Part shown: in pieces, positions 37,263-49,057 of the stretch
Layout: the number at the start of each line of letters is the position of its first letter
How positions within the stretch are numbered: the stretch's first letter is position 1
Origin: Artocarpus heterophyllus
Lineage: Eukaryota > Streptophyta > Magnoliopsida > Rosales > Moraceae
Direction of reading: 5' to 3'
Length of the DNA: 64,000 nt
NCBI GenBank assembly: GCA_025403435.1
Contig: CM046343.1
Span: 25,203,126-25,267,125 of the forward strand
Position numbers and translations under genes: made by a program
Notes under the pieces: model-generated
The model's input: only the letters and a program-made list of their open reading frames with translations
Database searches by the model: none
What the model was told of the DNA's origin: nothing

Positions 37263-37977
37263 TTAAAAAATATAAAGACCTTGGTCACTTCAGTTTGAAA
37301 CCAAGGCTAAATACCTATGTCTCATAACAAAATTGTCATTTACTTGTGAGGTTTGGTTATTGACTGACTCAGTCGATTTTGTATATTGGCATCGAATTTT
37401 CAATTTGTTGTGGTTGATTTTCCGCTTTGGTAGTGGTCAGTTTTGAATTTTTTGTTTTTTAGAACACCTTTCATTTCCATGCCAGATGTTCTTTTTTTCC
37501 TGCTACATTTGAGGGATTATTCAAACTCGCCAAGCCCTTTACTAGTCGTTTTTCATGCAAACCAATAATTAATTTATCCAATCAATGATAGTCAACAAGG
37601 TCAAATCATAGCAACCAACTTAATTAAAAGTGAATTGATTCATTTTTATGCTAAAGAGATCGACACTCGATCCATTTTTGTCTTGAGGCTTCTGCCTCAG
37701 ACTTCTTGCATAAAAAAATGCCTTTGCGTGAGCAGGTTTAGTTTAGAAATGAGTTATGATGGATAGTCAAATAAAATGATTGTTTTGGGTGTTTTTCCAA
37801 CTTGTCGTAGAAAAAGAGGTGTGAACCTAGTCTATCAAAAGGGGAAAAAAAAGTTGACCAAAAAGTTGTTGACTGGTTTGCTTAATTACTAGGATCGTTT
37901 CCGAGTAGGCATTCCCACCGAACATACTTTCAAATTGGTCAAAATTATATATATATATATATATATACATGCGGGTA

Positions 37978-38024
<47 letters not shown>

Positions 38025-40395
38025 GAGACTATGGTAGTGTGTACCTAAGAGGCACTAGCAGTAATGCACAATCGAATGGCTATTGGCTTTGACGTGGTAC
38101 ATGAACGGCTAGACATTAAATTGGCATCAAATTGAGGATAAGTTGGGTTTCACCGAAGCATAGCCCTTGAAGTTAAAGATATAGTGAGGGTTTTTTTTTT
38201 TCATATCTAAAGAAGCTAATTTTATTTTATTTTATTTTATTTTATTAGGAAAAATTACCAAACGCAAAATAGGAAACAAAGAAAGTAAAAACAACAAAAG
38301 AAAATATAAGGGAAAAAAAGAAAAAGAGAAAATGGAAGAAATAGATGAAGAAGACGAATTCTTCAACATCTAGAATTGTTTGTGCTTCAACGTTTATAGA
38401 CAACGAAAAGTTTGTGATTAAATTCATTTCATGATGTGAAATCACGTCTTTTAACTCCCAAAAGAACTTAACGTTTATTGTGAACCTCTCTTAGGGTTTT
38501 CTCCTTTTTTTCTCTTTAGTTTGTTGTGTCGCCTCTCTAAGGATGCTCTTTGGACCGGAATCTGGCGTTGCCTTTAGGCGGACCTTAGAACTTTAGGCCC
38601 CCCATGGATGGATGATACGAATTTTTCGCAAACGCAAATGCATGTTATTATTGTCAAAGGGCAAAGTATTGTCCTATGAGAACTGATCAATATTAGCTAT
38701 AAAAATTGTGTTAATTCTAACTTTATTTGACCAAATAAAAAATGAGATTTTTTTTATGAAAACAAAATTTAAAATAACTAAACTAAAAATGGAAACAATT
38801 ATTAAAACTCAAAAAATTCAATATTAACGAGTTCTAGGGTTTCTGATTTCACTAAATCAATCATGCTTACATTTCCAATTCACAATCAATCGATAATTAT
38901 TCCTATGCTAATAGTGAATTTCTCTAATTTAATTATCATACTTTTTGAAGCACTAATAATCATATCTCAAACATGCAGATCCTACATCTTTGTCAAGATT
39001 TTAACATGTTGAAATTCATTAAGAACATGAAATCAAAAACACTACACTAGACTCATAATTATCTCTAACTTATGATATTCTAATGGTGTCACAATCATGA
39101 GGCATATTTAATCATAACTTCTATTTAGTCTCAGAATTAAATCCCAAATTATGTAAAACTTCGCCAGACAATCACATGCATTAAGAACAAATTATGACAC
39201 TCAACAATATGGAATAAATATCGATTAAATTGAGAATTGAAAATGACAAACAATCATGGTTTGGCTACATTATAGTCCCAGACAAAGAAAAAGTAAAATA
39301 TGCTAATAATGTTAAGCACCCTAATAAGAATATTAAACATTAGAGAAGAGCAAAAGAAGAAACTATCTTAGAGATTGAACCAAAAATCCGTTTCTAAGCG
39401 ATTTGTCTTCTCCTTCATTGCATGTAACTTCTCCATTATTCTCTACTGCCAAAAGATCTAGAAAATAACCCTAAAATTGTCTATTTATAAACTTAGGTTT
39501 GTAAGGATAAAAATCACTCATCAATGGGTACATGTGGATGGCAATGATGAGAGGTCTGGCAAGTGTCTGGTTTTTTAGGGTTACTAAAGGGATCTACGAG
39601 GCAGGTTCAGATGCAACCAGAGAGTTCATTTTTTGATCGCATCTGGGAATCGGCAATGTCAAGCCACGGTGGGCTTTGGTGGAGTGTTGGTTGGAGGGGG
39701 TACAAGGGCACTTCTCCTTATGGACGGTAGGAGTTTGGAGGCTCGAAGATCATGGATAGAGGTGGTGTAGTAGTGTTCTTCCTTGCAGACGAAGATCTTT
39801 GGTTGTCTGGGGATATAGGTGCATAAAAGCATCATTGTTCTTTGTCAGTAGGGATAAGCAATGCTGCGGCTAGTGTGGCGATGCCACGGCAACAAGAGGC
39901 CTAGGTGTTGCTATGATTTTCCTTTGACTTCCTTTCGGATCATCATCAACGATGTGATTTCTACCTCTTTCCTTAGCAACAACCAGCTATCTTTCATATT
40001 GTTTGTCAATGCCTATTCAAGTTCACCCATTTCTTTTAGGTTTTATTTTGTCAAATAAATATGGTGATTTGTTCACCGGTTATTTTTAGCATACTTTTGT
40101 TGTTATGTGGCTTTCGTCGTGGTCTTTTGTCTAGTCCATAAGTCGTTATCCTCTTCGATGTTGTATTAGACCTTAGTGCTTTTAGCCTCTCAAACTTTTT
40201 TAATTGAAGTTATCCACCTTCTATAGTGATATATTTGAAAGAGCTATGTTTGTGCTCGAGTAGTAGTGTGCCTCTTCAATTTCCTCATATTGGAACTATG
40301 TGCGTGTGTTATCCATTGAGCGTTTTCAATCAAACTTACTAGTGGTTTTAATCTATTATCGGGGTTGAATTGCTATATGCATTGTGGTCTAAAAT
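37263..40395. other. AT-rich spacer
   Basis: Contains TA microsatellites (37945-37967, 37984-38021), a TTTTA pentamer run (38219-38248) and, at about 38600-39560, sequence whose style (a GTCAAAGGGCAAAGTATTGT segment, then AT-rich text) recalls non-coding parts of gypsy elements, without proof. I find no supported gene. Confidence 0.4.
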
Positions 40396-42596
40396 TGTCA
40401 CGCCCCAAGACTCAGGAGGTAACATGGCGAGTTAATTAGTTTAATTAATTCAAATTTTTTAAGTTAAAAGTTAATTACTTTAGGGAATTAGTTAATTAAT
40501 AAAAATGTGATAGATTTAAAACCTTTTAAACAAATATTTATAATAACAAAACCAGTAAGATAAAACAAAATGAAATAAAATGGTAAAGAGAGAGGGGAAA
40601 TGCGCGTTGGGTTCTACCAGGCCTATAACTTGTGCACACACATAGTATCGACAATAATTAAATTACAACCATAGTCCAATATAGAAAAAGAAGTTAAAAT
40701 GATACATGCTTTGAGTAATTAATACAAATAACCTACTCGGGGTCTTTTACTGCTCGTGAGTCCGGTCAGTGAACTTTTCGTCGATCCTAAGCTGGATCCA
40801 ACCTAGAGGGAAAAGGTTTGAAAACAAATAAAAAGTAAGCAAAAGGCTCAGTAGGACTAGGTTACAAAAACATTTAATTTTGAATATAAAATTCATCATT
40901 CAAGAAAATATTTAGAAAATAAAATTAAATAAATAAATGGATAAATAAATTCAATTAAATTAATCTTACCAAATACCGTTTATTGTTCGACCAAAGGGAT
41001 ATTATTATCTTTTCTTGGGCAAACTATAAGTATCACTACCGTAATAGCCCAGTTGGGTTTCAGGACTTGCCCCTAAAGTCGCACTCTATACGACCCGATC
41101 TGTGAGTATAGCATCATGCCCATTTATACATTTCTATAGTTATTAAAATCTCATTTTACGAAGTATATTCATTTATATTCATTATGCGGTTTATTATGAA
41201 AATCACTTCATTCTACTGTTTATAAAAACAACTCATAAAAATGTCTTTTCAATCATTCATTGAAAATATTTTAAAAGAAATTATTTTGAGGCCAAAATCA
41301 TTTAAAAACTTGGCTACCAAGGAAAGGGGGTAGAAGTCCTACCTCAATATCTTGCACCACAGTTCCGCTCCGCTATATGTTAGCTCCATCGAACTATGAA
41401 CAACCTAAATATAAACTAAGTGCATCAGTATCTAACTTAGGATATTCTACCCTACTATCAATCTGATGGTGTCCTAGTGTACTATTTATGTCTGTAAAAT
41501 CATATTATAAAATTAAAATCTCAATCTAAGTTTAAAATGGGAAAAACGGATGAATAACAATAAATTTTTATAAAACCCAGTTGGTCTACCAGTTTCCCTA
41601 ATCCGGCCTGCCGAACTGCACAATTCGGCCTGCTGGCCATTTGGGTCCGGCCTGCCAAACCTGCTATGAGTCCGACGTGCTGATGATATGAATCTGGCCT
41701 GCCGAATTCAAAATTTGGCATACCCAATTAGGAAAATTCTAGAAATTTTTAGACTCGGGTCTCGGCCTCCCCGAGCCCAAATCCTCATTTCTAACATATT
41801 TTCTCAATTCCTAGGCATACAAAACACTCATAGAAGATAGAAAAACACACTCTTTTAAACTAATTTAAACAAGTTTTACATAAAAAAATTTCAAAGAAAT
41901 TTGAAAACGAGAAAAATAGAGAAAAATAGAAAAACTTAATTTGAATCCTTTTTTCATCAAACCAAGTCTAGATTCTAGATGATTTGAGTCCTACTAACTT
42001 AGATTTAAGGTTCTCTAAACTCAAAGAAGCTCGGATTTCAAAATGTAAAGTAAATGGAAAAATTGGAAAAAGTTTTGAAATTTTAAAAACTAACCTTAAA
42101 TTGGACGTTTGAGGAAGATTTGGAGCTTGAATCCTAGTTCTTTAGCTTCAATCAAGTAAAAGGAAGACTCAGGCTTGAAGTCTTTGAATCAAATTTTGAG
42201 AGAGAGAGGAGAGAGAGAATGGCAGTGAGTGAGAAGGAGAGAAAGAGAGAGAAAGAGTGTTGAGAGAGAGAGAACGAGAGTGGGTGAAAGAGAGAGGAAG
42301 AGGAGAGATTAAATAAATGAAAAGGATGGTGGTTTCACTATGTGAAAATCGTGTGCCACTCACAGTTTTATAAGAAAAAGAGGATGTAGTTGGTATTTAA
42401 CAAATTGTTTTATTTCAAAATTTAAGATAACAAATAAAAATAATCAAGAATAATTAAAAATGATTAATATAATTAGAAATATCATTAATTTAAAATATAT
42501 AACAAAAATAGTCAAATTAAGTTTCAAAATGCATCATTGCACACTAATTTATCATTTTATATACTAATAACACTTAATTAATTTCGGAGCGTTACA
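40396..42596 (-). repeat. Solo LTR, 2.2 kb, probably chromodomain gypsy (Tekay/Del type)
   Basis: On + the unit runs TGTCACGCCCC... to ...GGAGCGTTACA, so it has TG/CA ends and an 11-bp imperfect terminal inversion. It is flanked by identical AAAAT on both sides (40391-40395 and 42597-42601), a 5-bp target duplication as LTR elements make. No second LTR, primer site or coding domain lies within, so it is a solo LTR left by recombination. The minus orientation is inferred because TGTAACGC starts and GGGGCGTGACA ends are familiar in Tekay/Del LTRs, and a CT-rich leader-like segment lies on that strand. Confidence 0.75.
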
Positions 42597-44999
42597 AAAA
42601 TAGTATTTGTGCTATTTTAATTTTTATTTGCAATACAATTTCCATTTAAAAAAAAAATCCTAAGAGAGGAAAATGTCCTAACAAAAGAGAGACCAACCAA
42701 ATTATAGGCCCCATATTTCACAGCTTATTACTCTCACAAACATATAGCATTTTGAACTTCCTTTCCAATCTTCAATTTCCATGCCTCAACTGGAAGAGGC
42801 AGCTCTGATATTTTCTAGCAATGTCTTAACTCTTATATGGAAACTGGGTAAGGCTTCTTGTCTTTTGGATCGGGGTTTTTTCGGAGTTGTAACACCTGAT
42901 TCACATTAAAGTCTGAAATCTGAGAACGACATTGAAAAAGTTAACGTTTGATGGGTTTGGAAGAAAAGAGATCCAAGGGGTTAGATCTATGCCACCGTCA
43001 ATCCGAGGCCAAGGAACTCCGGTGGCGGTATGGAAGAGGTTATGTATGGCATTGGCCTCGGAGACGTCAGGAGAGCACAAGCATGTTTTATTTTTGTTTT
43101 CTTTTTTTCTTTTTCTAATGAATTTGTCTTTTATTGAAAATAATAGAAATAAAACATAAAAAAAAAAAGAAGTGTTTTTATACACAAATGTATAAATAAT
43201 GATTTGTAGAACTGATCACCATCACTTATTCACTATTTAATTTGATCTTCAAGGTCTGAAATTAGGCTCTGCTGATAGTGTGCTTGAGGTGCACACTATC
43301 GCAAAAACTCCCTTTTTTTTTTTTTTTGATAAATCCAATGGCTGAAAAAATAAATACCTAATAGATTAATATTAAAAATCTCCTCATTACTATTTTTCTC
43401 AGTTGACTTTGTCGGTTGGGTTGATATCCTAGCAAGGAATACCAACACCTAAAACCTATGGTGTGAACATGATTGAGATTCGGAGAATCCAAGAGGAAGT
43501 CTTGCTCAAGGCTAATTCCATTGTAATTGCATCACAAAACATATTAAAAGTTCCCCTCAAGTGATATGATTTTCCCACAAAAAGATCTCTGCAAGTCTTT
43601 GAAATTAAAAAAAAAAAAACAAATATAAATAACTAACTGAATCCCACTCAAGTAGAGGTGGGTTGACAATTTAAAAAAACAAAGAAGAAAAAAGATAAAA
43701 AGTGTAAAAATAAGTAATTGAAAAAAATGTGATGAAAAATGTTCTCTATATTTTCTTTTTCTTTTTTTTTTTCAGAAAATTAAGTTGAATGGCTTTTTTT
43801 AATGATATTTTAAAAATAAATAACCATAACTTTTTTAAATTAAGCAAATGATCATTTGTCGGTGATTAACTTCTCTAGTTTATCGGTGTTAAACTTAATA
43901 AATATGAGTTTATCACTCTCATAAACTCAACCATCGAGTTTATATGATAAAACTCAAGTTTATTATTGATGAATGACCATTTATCTAATTTAGAGTTGTG
44001 GCCACTTATTTTAAAAATATTTTTAAAAAGATCATTTACTCTGTATCGCTTTTTACTTTATTTTTTGTTAAAATGGAGCTCAAGCATTCAGTAATTTTTA
44101 CATCTTTTTCATCAAATACTGCAATGTGCAACAAACTACAAAGTGGTGTCTTCCTCGTCAATTAAAAACAAGAAATGTTATCATTTTGGTGTCTTCTGTT
44201 TTAGATATGTTGGAAAATAGTTTGATAAACTATTGTCATGAACTATTTTGAGGCCCATATTAGAGTAGGACCCACTTCGTATATGTGACGGCTCTTGGTA
44301 GAGTTGAGTTCTACGTTACGAGGAGATTGAAATCATATATTCACACACTCAAAATAGTTATTGATGAATAAGAAATTGATGTTAATATGCCCATTGGAAT
44401 TGGTTTATTGAAAAGTAAACTAAACAATTGGAGTCACACATTGCTTAGGCATGTTGCCTTGGTGGAGTTTAAATGGGTTTGCACTGTAGCTCTTGGGTAA
44501 GAACATGTATCTAAGAGGCTTTCTCACATGCAAGGGGTGCAAATCATTTGGTTGGTGGGTTAGAGGCCTAATGTGTGTGCCCGCAAGATGTGGGCGACGC
44601 TTACCCTCATGTAGATCCTGTTTTGTAGATTTTTTTATTTTTTTCTAACTTAAAAACATGATTTTTTTTTTTTTTTTTTTTGCATTCATTCTAGAATATA
44701 AATAGTCTACATGAAGATAAACAGTCTACATGTTAGATTTCTTGCACTAATTTTATTTTTTTCTAACTTAAAAACTGGATTTATTATTATTATTATTTTG
44801 CATTCATTCCAGAATATAAACAGTCTACATGACTGTTGGATTTTCTGCACATTAGTGCATGAATCTAGATAGAAAAATAGAAAAATTAAACATGAATTTC
44901 AAAGGTTGCAACCTTTTAAGTTTTTCTCATTATTTTAGAAGAAATTTTAGATTGCAACTTGGGGCAATAACAACTCTCATAGCACAAGTTTCATATTTA
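42597..44999. other. AT-rich spacer with hairpin and local duplication
   Basis: A perfect 10-bp stem (GATAGTGTGC / GCACACTATC, 43274-43300) is followed by a T run. A segment of about 78 bp is duplicated in tandem (44636-44713 and 44754-44832). No gene seen. Confidence 0.45.
44636..44832. repeat. Tandem duplication, period about 119 bp
   Basis: Both copies read TTTCTAACTTAAAAAC, then a T/TTA-rich stretch, then GCATTCATTC and AGAATATAAA and AGTCTACATGA. Confidence 0.6.
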
Positions 45000-46560
45000 T
45001 CCAACTAGTTTGCAACTTGGAGCACAAAGAAGTCTCACCATGCGTTGAATTTGCTGCAGTTGCAAATGTGCCATACCTAAGTGTTAAGACAGTTCCACAG
45101 CAGGGGCAATATGTGAATAACCAGAAATATAACTATTGTGGTAATTCTTTGTCAACTTGCTATCATTCGGGGCTTCATAACCATAAGAATTTTTTTTATG
45201 GCAATAATCAAAATATGTTGCAACTTCATCCTCGTTATGAAAGTCAAGCGGTGGATAAGAAGCCTTCGTTGGAAGATCTTCTGAGCATTTAATTTATTGT
45301 GGATACAAGGGTTAGCTTCAACAAGTATGAAGTGCGGATAATCTTGAGACCCCTATAGGTAATATGGGCACAACAATGAAGTCTCTCAAAGTGCAAATCG
45401 GGCAACATGCTATTGTCATCAAGTCATAAAAAAAAAAAAAAAAAAAAAGATAGTTTCCAACTGACAAAAAGGTAAATCCAAAGGAACATTACAATAAAAA
45501 CATCACACTGGAGGGGAAAGAAAATTGACATTCAAGTGTTAAAAGATTCAGACACATCTACGTCCTTAATCATGCCACCCCAAAGTCAACAAGAGGAAAA
45601 ACAAGAAGAAGAAAAGAAGATTGAAGCAACAAAACCAACAGAGATTGAAAAGCATAAATCTATTTTGTTCTGTGACAATCCTCCAATTTTTAATCCACCA
45701 TTTCCATATCCTCATCGATTTCCAAAAAAGAAAAAAAAGAAGTTAGATGAACAATTTACTAAGTTTTTGGACGTGTTTTGGGAAGCTGCATATTAATATT
45801 CCTTTTGCAGAGACTTGAGCACATATTCCTGGCTATAACAAGTTCATGAAGTGAGTGCTCTCCACGAAATGAAATCAAAGGAGCATAAGACTGTTGCACT
45901 TACTAAGAAGTGCAGCGCTATCTTGCACAAAAAATTTCCACCCAAGCTAAAAGGTTCGGGGAATTTTTACATACGTTGTACCATTAGCACTTAAACTATA
46001 ACAAAGCTTTATGTTATTATAGGGTATTTAGTCAGTAGTTTAGAACTAAATTGTTTTAACCAACTGCAATATAAAGATCTTAACAGCTACAATAAAAAAA
46101 CAAAAGGTTGCTACGATATAAAGCTTTTACATGATATAGTTTTTAAACCAAAATTTTCAGTTTTTATCGGTTTGCCAAACACCCTATTAGGTGCAAGCGT
46201 GAACTTAATGCCATTCTTTATGTTTCAAAAATTGGGATCGAAGGAAGTGAAGCTTACCACCATGTCATTGTAGCTAGATAATCGATCCATTTGGTATCTA
46301 AAATGAGTGCTAGAATATATTCTTTTCAAGGTTGGAAGGTTAATACCTCCGACAGATTTCTTGGTACAGGGCATGGAAGAAGATCAAAAGATTCCTTTGA
46401 TTCTTGGGCTATCATTCTTAGCTACTGGGAATGTTGTAATTAATGTGCTAAAGGGGAAGCTAAGTTTGGGTGTGGAGAATGAGAAGGTGATATTTAGTGC
46501 TTTCATGGCACCCACTGATCCATAAGAATCCATTTCGTGTCATCAAATTCAAACCATAGA
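45000..46560 (+). pseudogene. Athila-like gypsy gag/protease remnant
   Basis: Three separate stretches match the order of an Athila-type polyprotein. At 45017-45292 a gag C-terminal segment has an asparagine-rich part (GLHNHKNFFYGNNQN) and ends KKPSLEDLL. At 45536-45800 a linker has FPYPHRFPKKKKKKLDEQFT and a following FLDVF. At about 45860-46530 lies the protease: TKKCSAILHKKFPPKLKG, LGASVNLMPF, and the late motif IPLILGLSFLATG. Many stops and frameshifts separate them, and a MITE sits inside the protease. No reverse transcriptase or integrase follows. Lineage assignment is from remembered family patterns. Confidence 0.65.
46020..46186. mobile_element. MITE inserted in the Athila protease sequence (Harbinger-like)
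   Basis: A 167-bp unit with inverted ends (TAGGGTATTTAGTCAG / GCCAAACACCCTA), flanked by TTA on both sides (46017-46019 and 46187-46189). Reading across the site without the unit brings GCTTTATGT next to LGAS, close to the expected protease sequence, which confirms the boundaries. GGGTGTTTGG ends with a TTA duplication fit the PIF/Harbinger (Tourist) type. Confidence 0.7.
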
Positions 46561-48321
46561 TCAAGAGGTAGTTGAGAAAAGGTGAAGGTTATCATACGGA
46601 AAAAGACCCGGATCAAGGGAGGGAAAGCTATGATCAAGGACTTAGAGATACGATCATCAAGACCGCTATCATCTTAATTCCACCATATTGAGGTGAGTGG
46701 AATAAAAAGAGACAAAATTCATGAGGGTCATTTGGAGAAAGACAACCGTAAGTGCAAGCTTATAATGGTATGGTCTATCAAAGATATAAAGGGCTGAGAT
46801 TAAAGGAAGGAAAAAGTGTAGCTGGTAACTATAAATTAAGCACTTCTTGTAAGGCGACTCAAGCGTTTTAAACTTTTTAATTTTGTGTTTATTTATTTAT
46901 TTTTGTTTTTATTTAGTTTGACGAATTTTATAGTCTTAAACATAATGTCTTCTTTGAATTTTCCAAGTTTTGATAAGTTTGGGGCACGCTATGAAAAGTT
47001 CGTAATTTTGAACTTTCTAGTCTTAAAAATGGAGAATTTAAGATAGGAATCATTAGCGATCAGCACCGTCGTTCACCCTTAGCATTGGAGTGCCCTATCA
47101 ATATTCTCTGTGGCTTTAATAGGTAGCACCGTGGGGCCAAAAAAAAAAAAATTGGCCACCAAAAGAAGTTGTGAAGAAAAAAAGAAAAAGGGGAGCAATT
47201 CAACATGTTCATATGTCAGGGGAGTTTTCTTTACCCTCTTTTTCTTTGTTTCTTTACATTGAGGGGACACCGTTGATTTTAAGTTTAGGGGCAGACAAAA
47301 TAAATAAAAAATTGATGTTATTTTGCTTTTGTTTTTGTTTTTTTTTTTTTTTTTGTGTTTTGAGTAATGTTTTAATTTAATGAGTCAAAGTTGATGATAA
47401 TAATGTTGCTTTATTTGATAATAACTCTTAAGAAATAATAATCACTGTTTTTGTTTGTATGCTTGGTTTTTGTATTTGTCTTTATTTTGCTTGTGATTCT
47501 TTACCACTTTGAGCACATATCTCTGATCACTTAGGTATTTTATGTACTTAAGAAAAGTTTACATAAGTAAAAGTCTTTTTCTCAGTCTCATTGAATTTGA
47601 GAACTTTTTTGATTATTACTTGAGGCGAAATATTAGAAAACACATTTCTAAGGACATGATTTATCCTATCTTTAGATCGTTTAAGTCTTTTGAGTCTCCA
47701 TTAAAAATTTTTATCCCTAGTTTACCCATTTTGGCCTAAATAACATTATCTCCTGAGGTAATTTTCCAACTTTTAACTTGACACCCATGAACATATTGGT
47801 CATGCTGGGATGTACTTTAAGCAGTGGTGATGTATGGGAAGAAGGTAGTTGTGAAAAAAATTCAGTTGAGGCTGCAAATATATATATATATATATATAAG
47901 GGTCTTACACTTAACTTGTTCCTCAAGAAAATAAATAAGTTTAAGGATGTAGAAACTCATATAAAGTTAAAAAAATATAAAGAATAAAGAGGTTGACAAG
48001 AAAAAGTTTAAGTTTGAGAGTATTTACTTGGAGTGAAAAAGCTCTACAAAATATCCTAGAATGGTTAGTGTGTTTAGGGTAATTTGAGCCATATTTTTAT
48101 CCTATATCCTACATTAACTATAACCTTATATTACAAGCCTATTAAAGTCTTATTGATCCTTGGCGATGTGTTAATCTATATTAGTAGAGAGTGATGTCAG
48201 AAGCAAGCCTATGGAATTCACCAATTTCTTTATTTAGAGATCATTTATAACTTATTTATTTGCATAAACTAATCCGAGTTGAGAATTGTTAATTGAAAAA
48301 TGGCTAATTACACATACATGT
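46561..48321 (+). mobile_element. Probable 3' non-coding part of the Athila-like remnant
   Basis: No coding domain. ACATTGAGGGGACACCGTTG, followed by TTTAAGTTTAGGGGCAGAC near 47260-47300, resembles the end-of-element sequence and purine tract of Athila elements. If so, pol has been deleted between 46.56 and 47.26 kb. Poly-T and TA runs follow (47337-47355, 47877-47898). Confidence 0.35.
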
Positions 48322-48999
48322 TGTTGGGGAATTAGGCGTCTCCTAATTCTAAAGATCGCAAGAACGAATAATTGTAGAAAAGAAATTGAAGAAAAGAAGA
48401 AAAAAGAGACACCAATTTTTTATACAAGTTTGTCTAAATTTGAGATTACGTATTGTTTCTGCCGCTTGCAGATTCCATTATGATGAAGAAGATTACAGAT
48501 TACAAGAGAAGTTTCTCACACACTCTCAAATTGTGCTTACCAAAACTCTTTTCTACCTAGCACCCTATGGGAATTTATTTTCTCTCTCAAGGATGGAGCT
48601 CTTAAAAACTATGCCTCACACAGAATAATGCCACTCACAATGTCACACACATCAACCCTAGCCACCTTATGTCTATTTATACCTAAAGGAAGAGAAAAGT
48701 AGCAACTAATGAGAAACCCTAGTAGTTTCTCATTTTTAGGGCGTTTGAGTTCGACTCTGACTCAAAAAATATTGTGTAACACAATGCCTTGGCGCCGCGG
48801 CGCTCCCCTACGGCATTACGGTGCTATTCACTCAGTGCCGCAGCGTTTAATGCCCAACGCCTAGGCGCTCTTATTCCAGCGCCGCGGTGCTCTCCTGGCA
48901 GAGCCACGGCACTGCTTCTCTGCCTCACGAGCGCTACGTTTCTCTTTTTTCTTCCTTTTTGCTAGAGTGTTGACTTGATCTGGCTCCACATCTGCAACA
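48322..48999 (-). repeat. 3' LTR of the Copia element
   Basis: In element orientation it begins TGTTGCAGATGTGGAG, right after the purine tract AAGTGGGAGAT (49000-49010), and ends CCCCAACA. A minus-strand TATAAATA lies at 48674-48681. It contains a GC-rich array of imperfect CGCCGCGGCGCT units (48782-48935). Confidence 0.9.
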
Positions 49000-49057
49000 A
49001 TCTCCCACTTAGAGACTAATCAATCACCAAGTCTCCTACTGCAGTGGCAACAACTTC

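Noticed and set aside
39480..40390. Less AT-rich text that could be a LINE tail or gene remnant
   Set aside because: No reverse transcriptase motif, no poly-A end with duplications, and frames are short.
45427..45449. Poly-A run as the end of a retroposed sequence
   Set aside because: It lies inside the decayed gag-protease text, with no target duplication; more likely a simple repeat.
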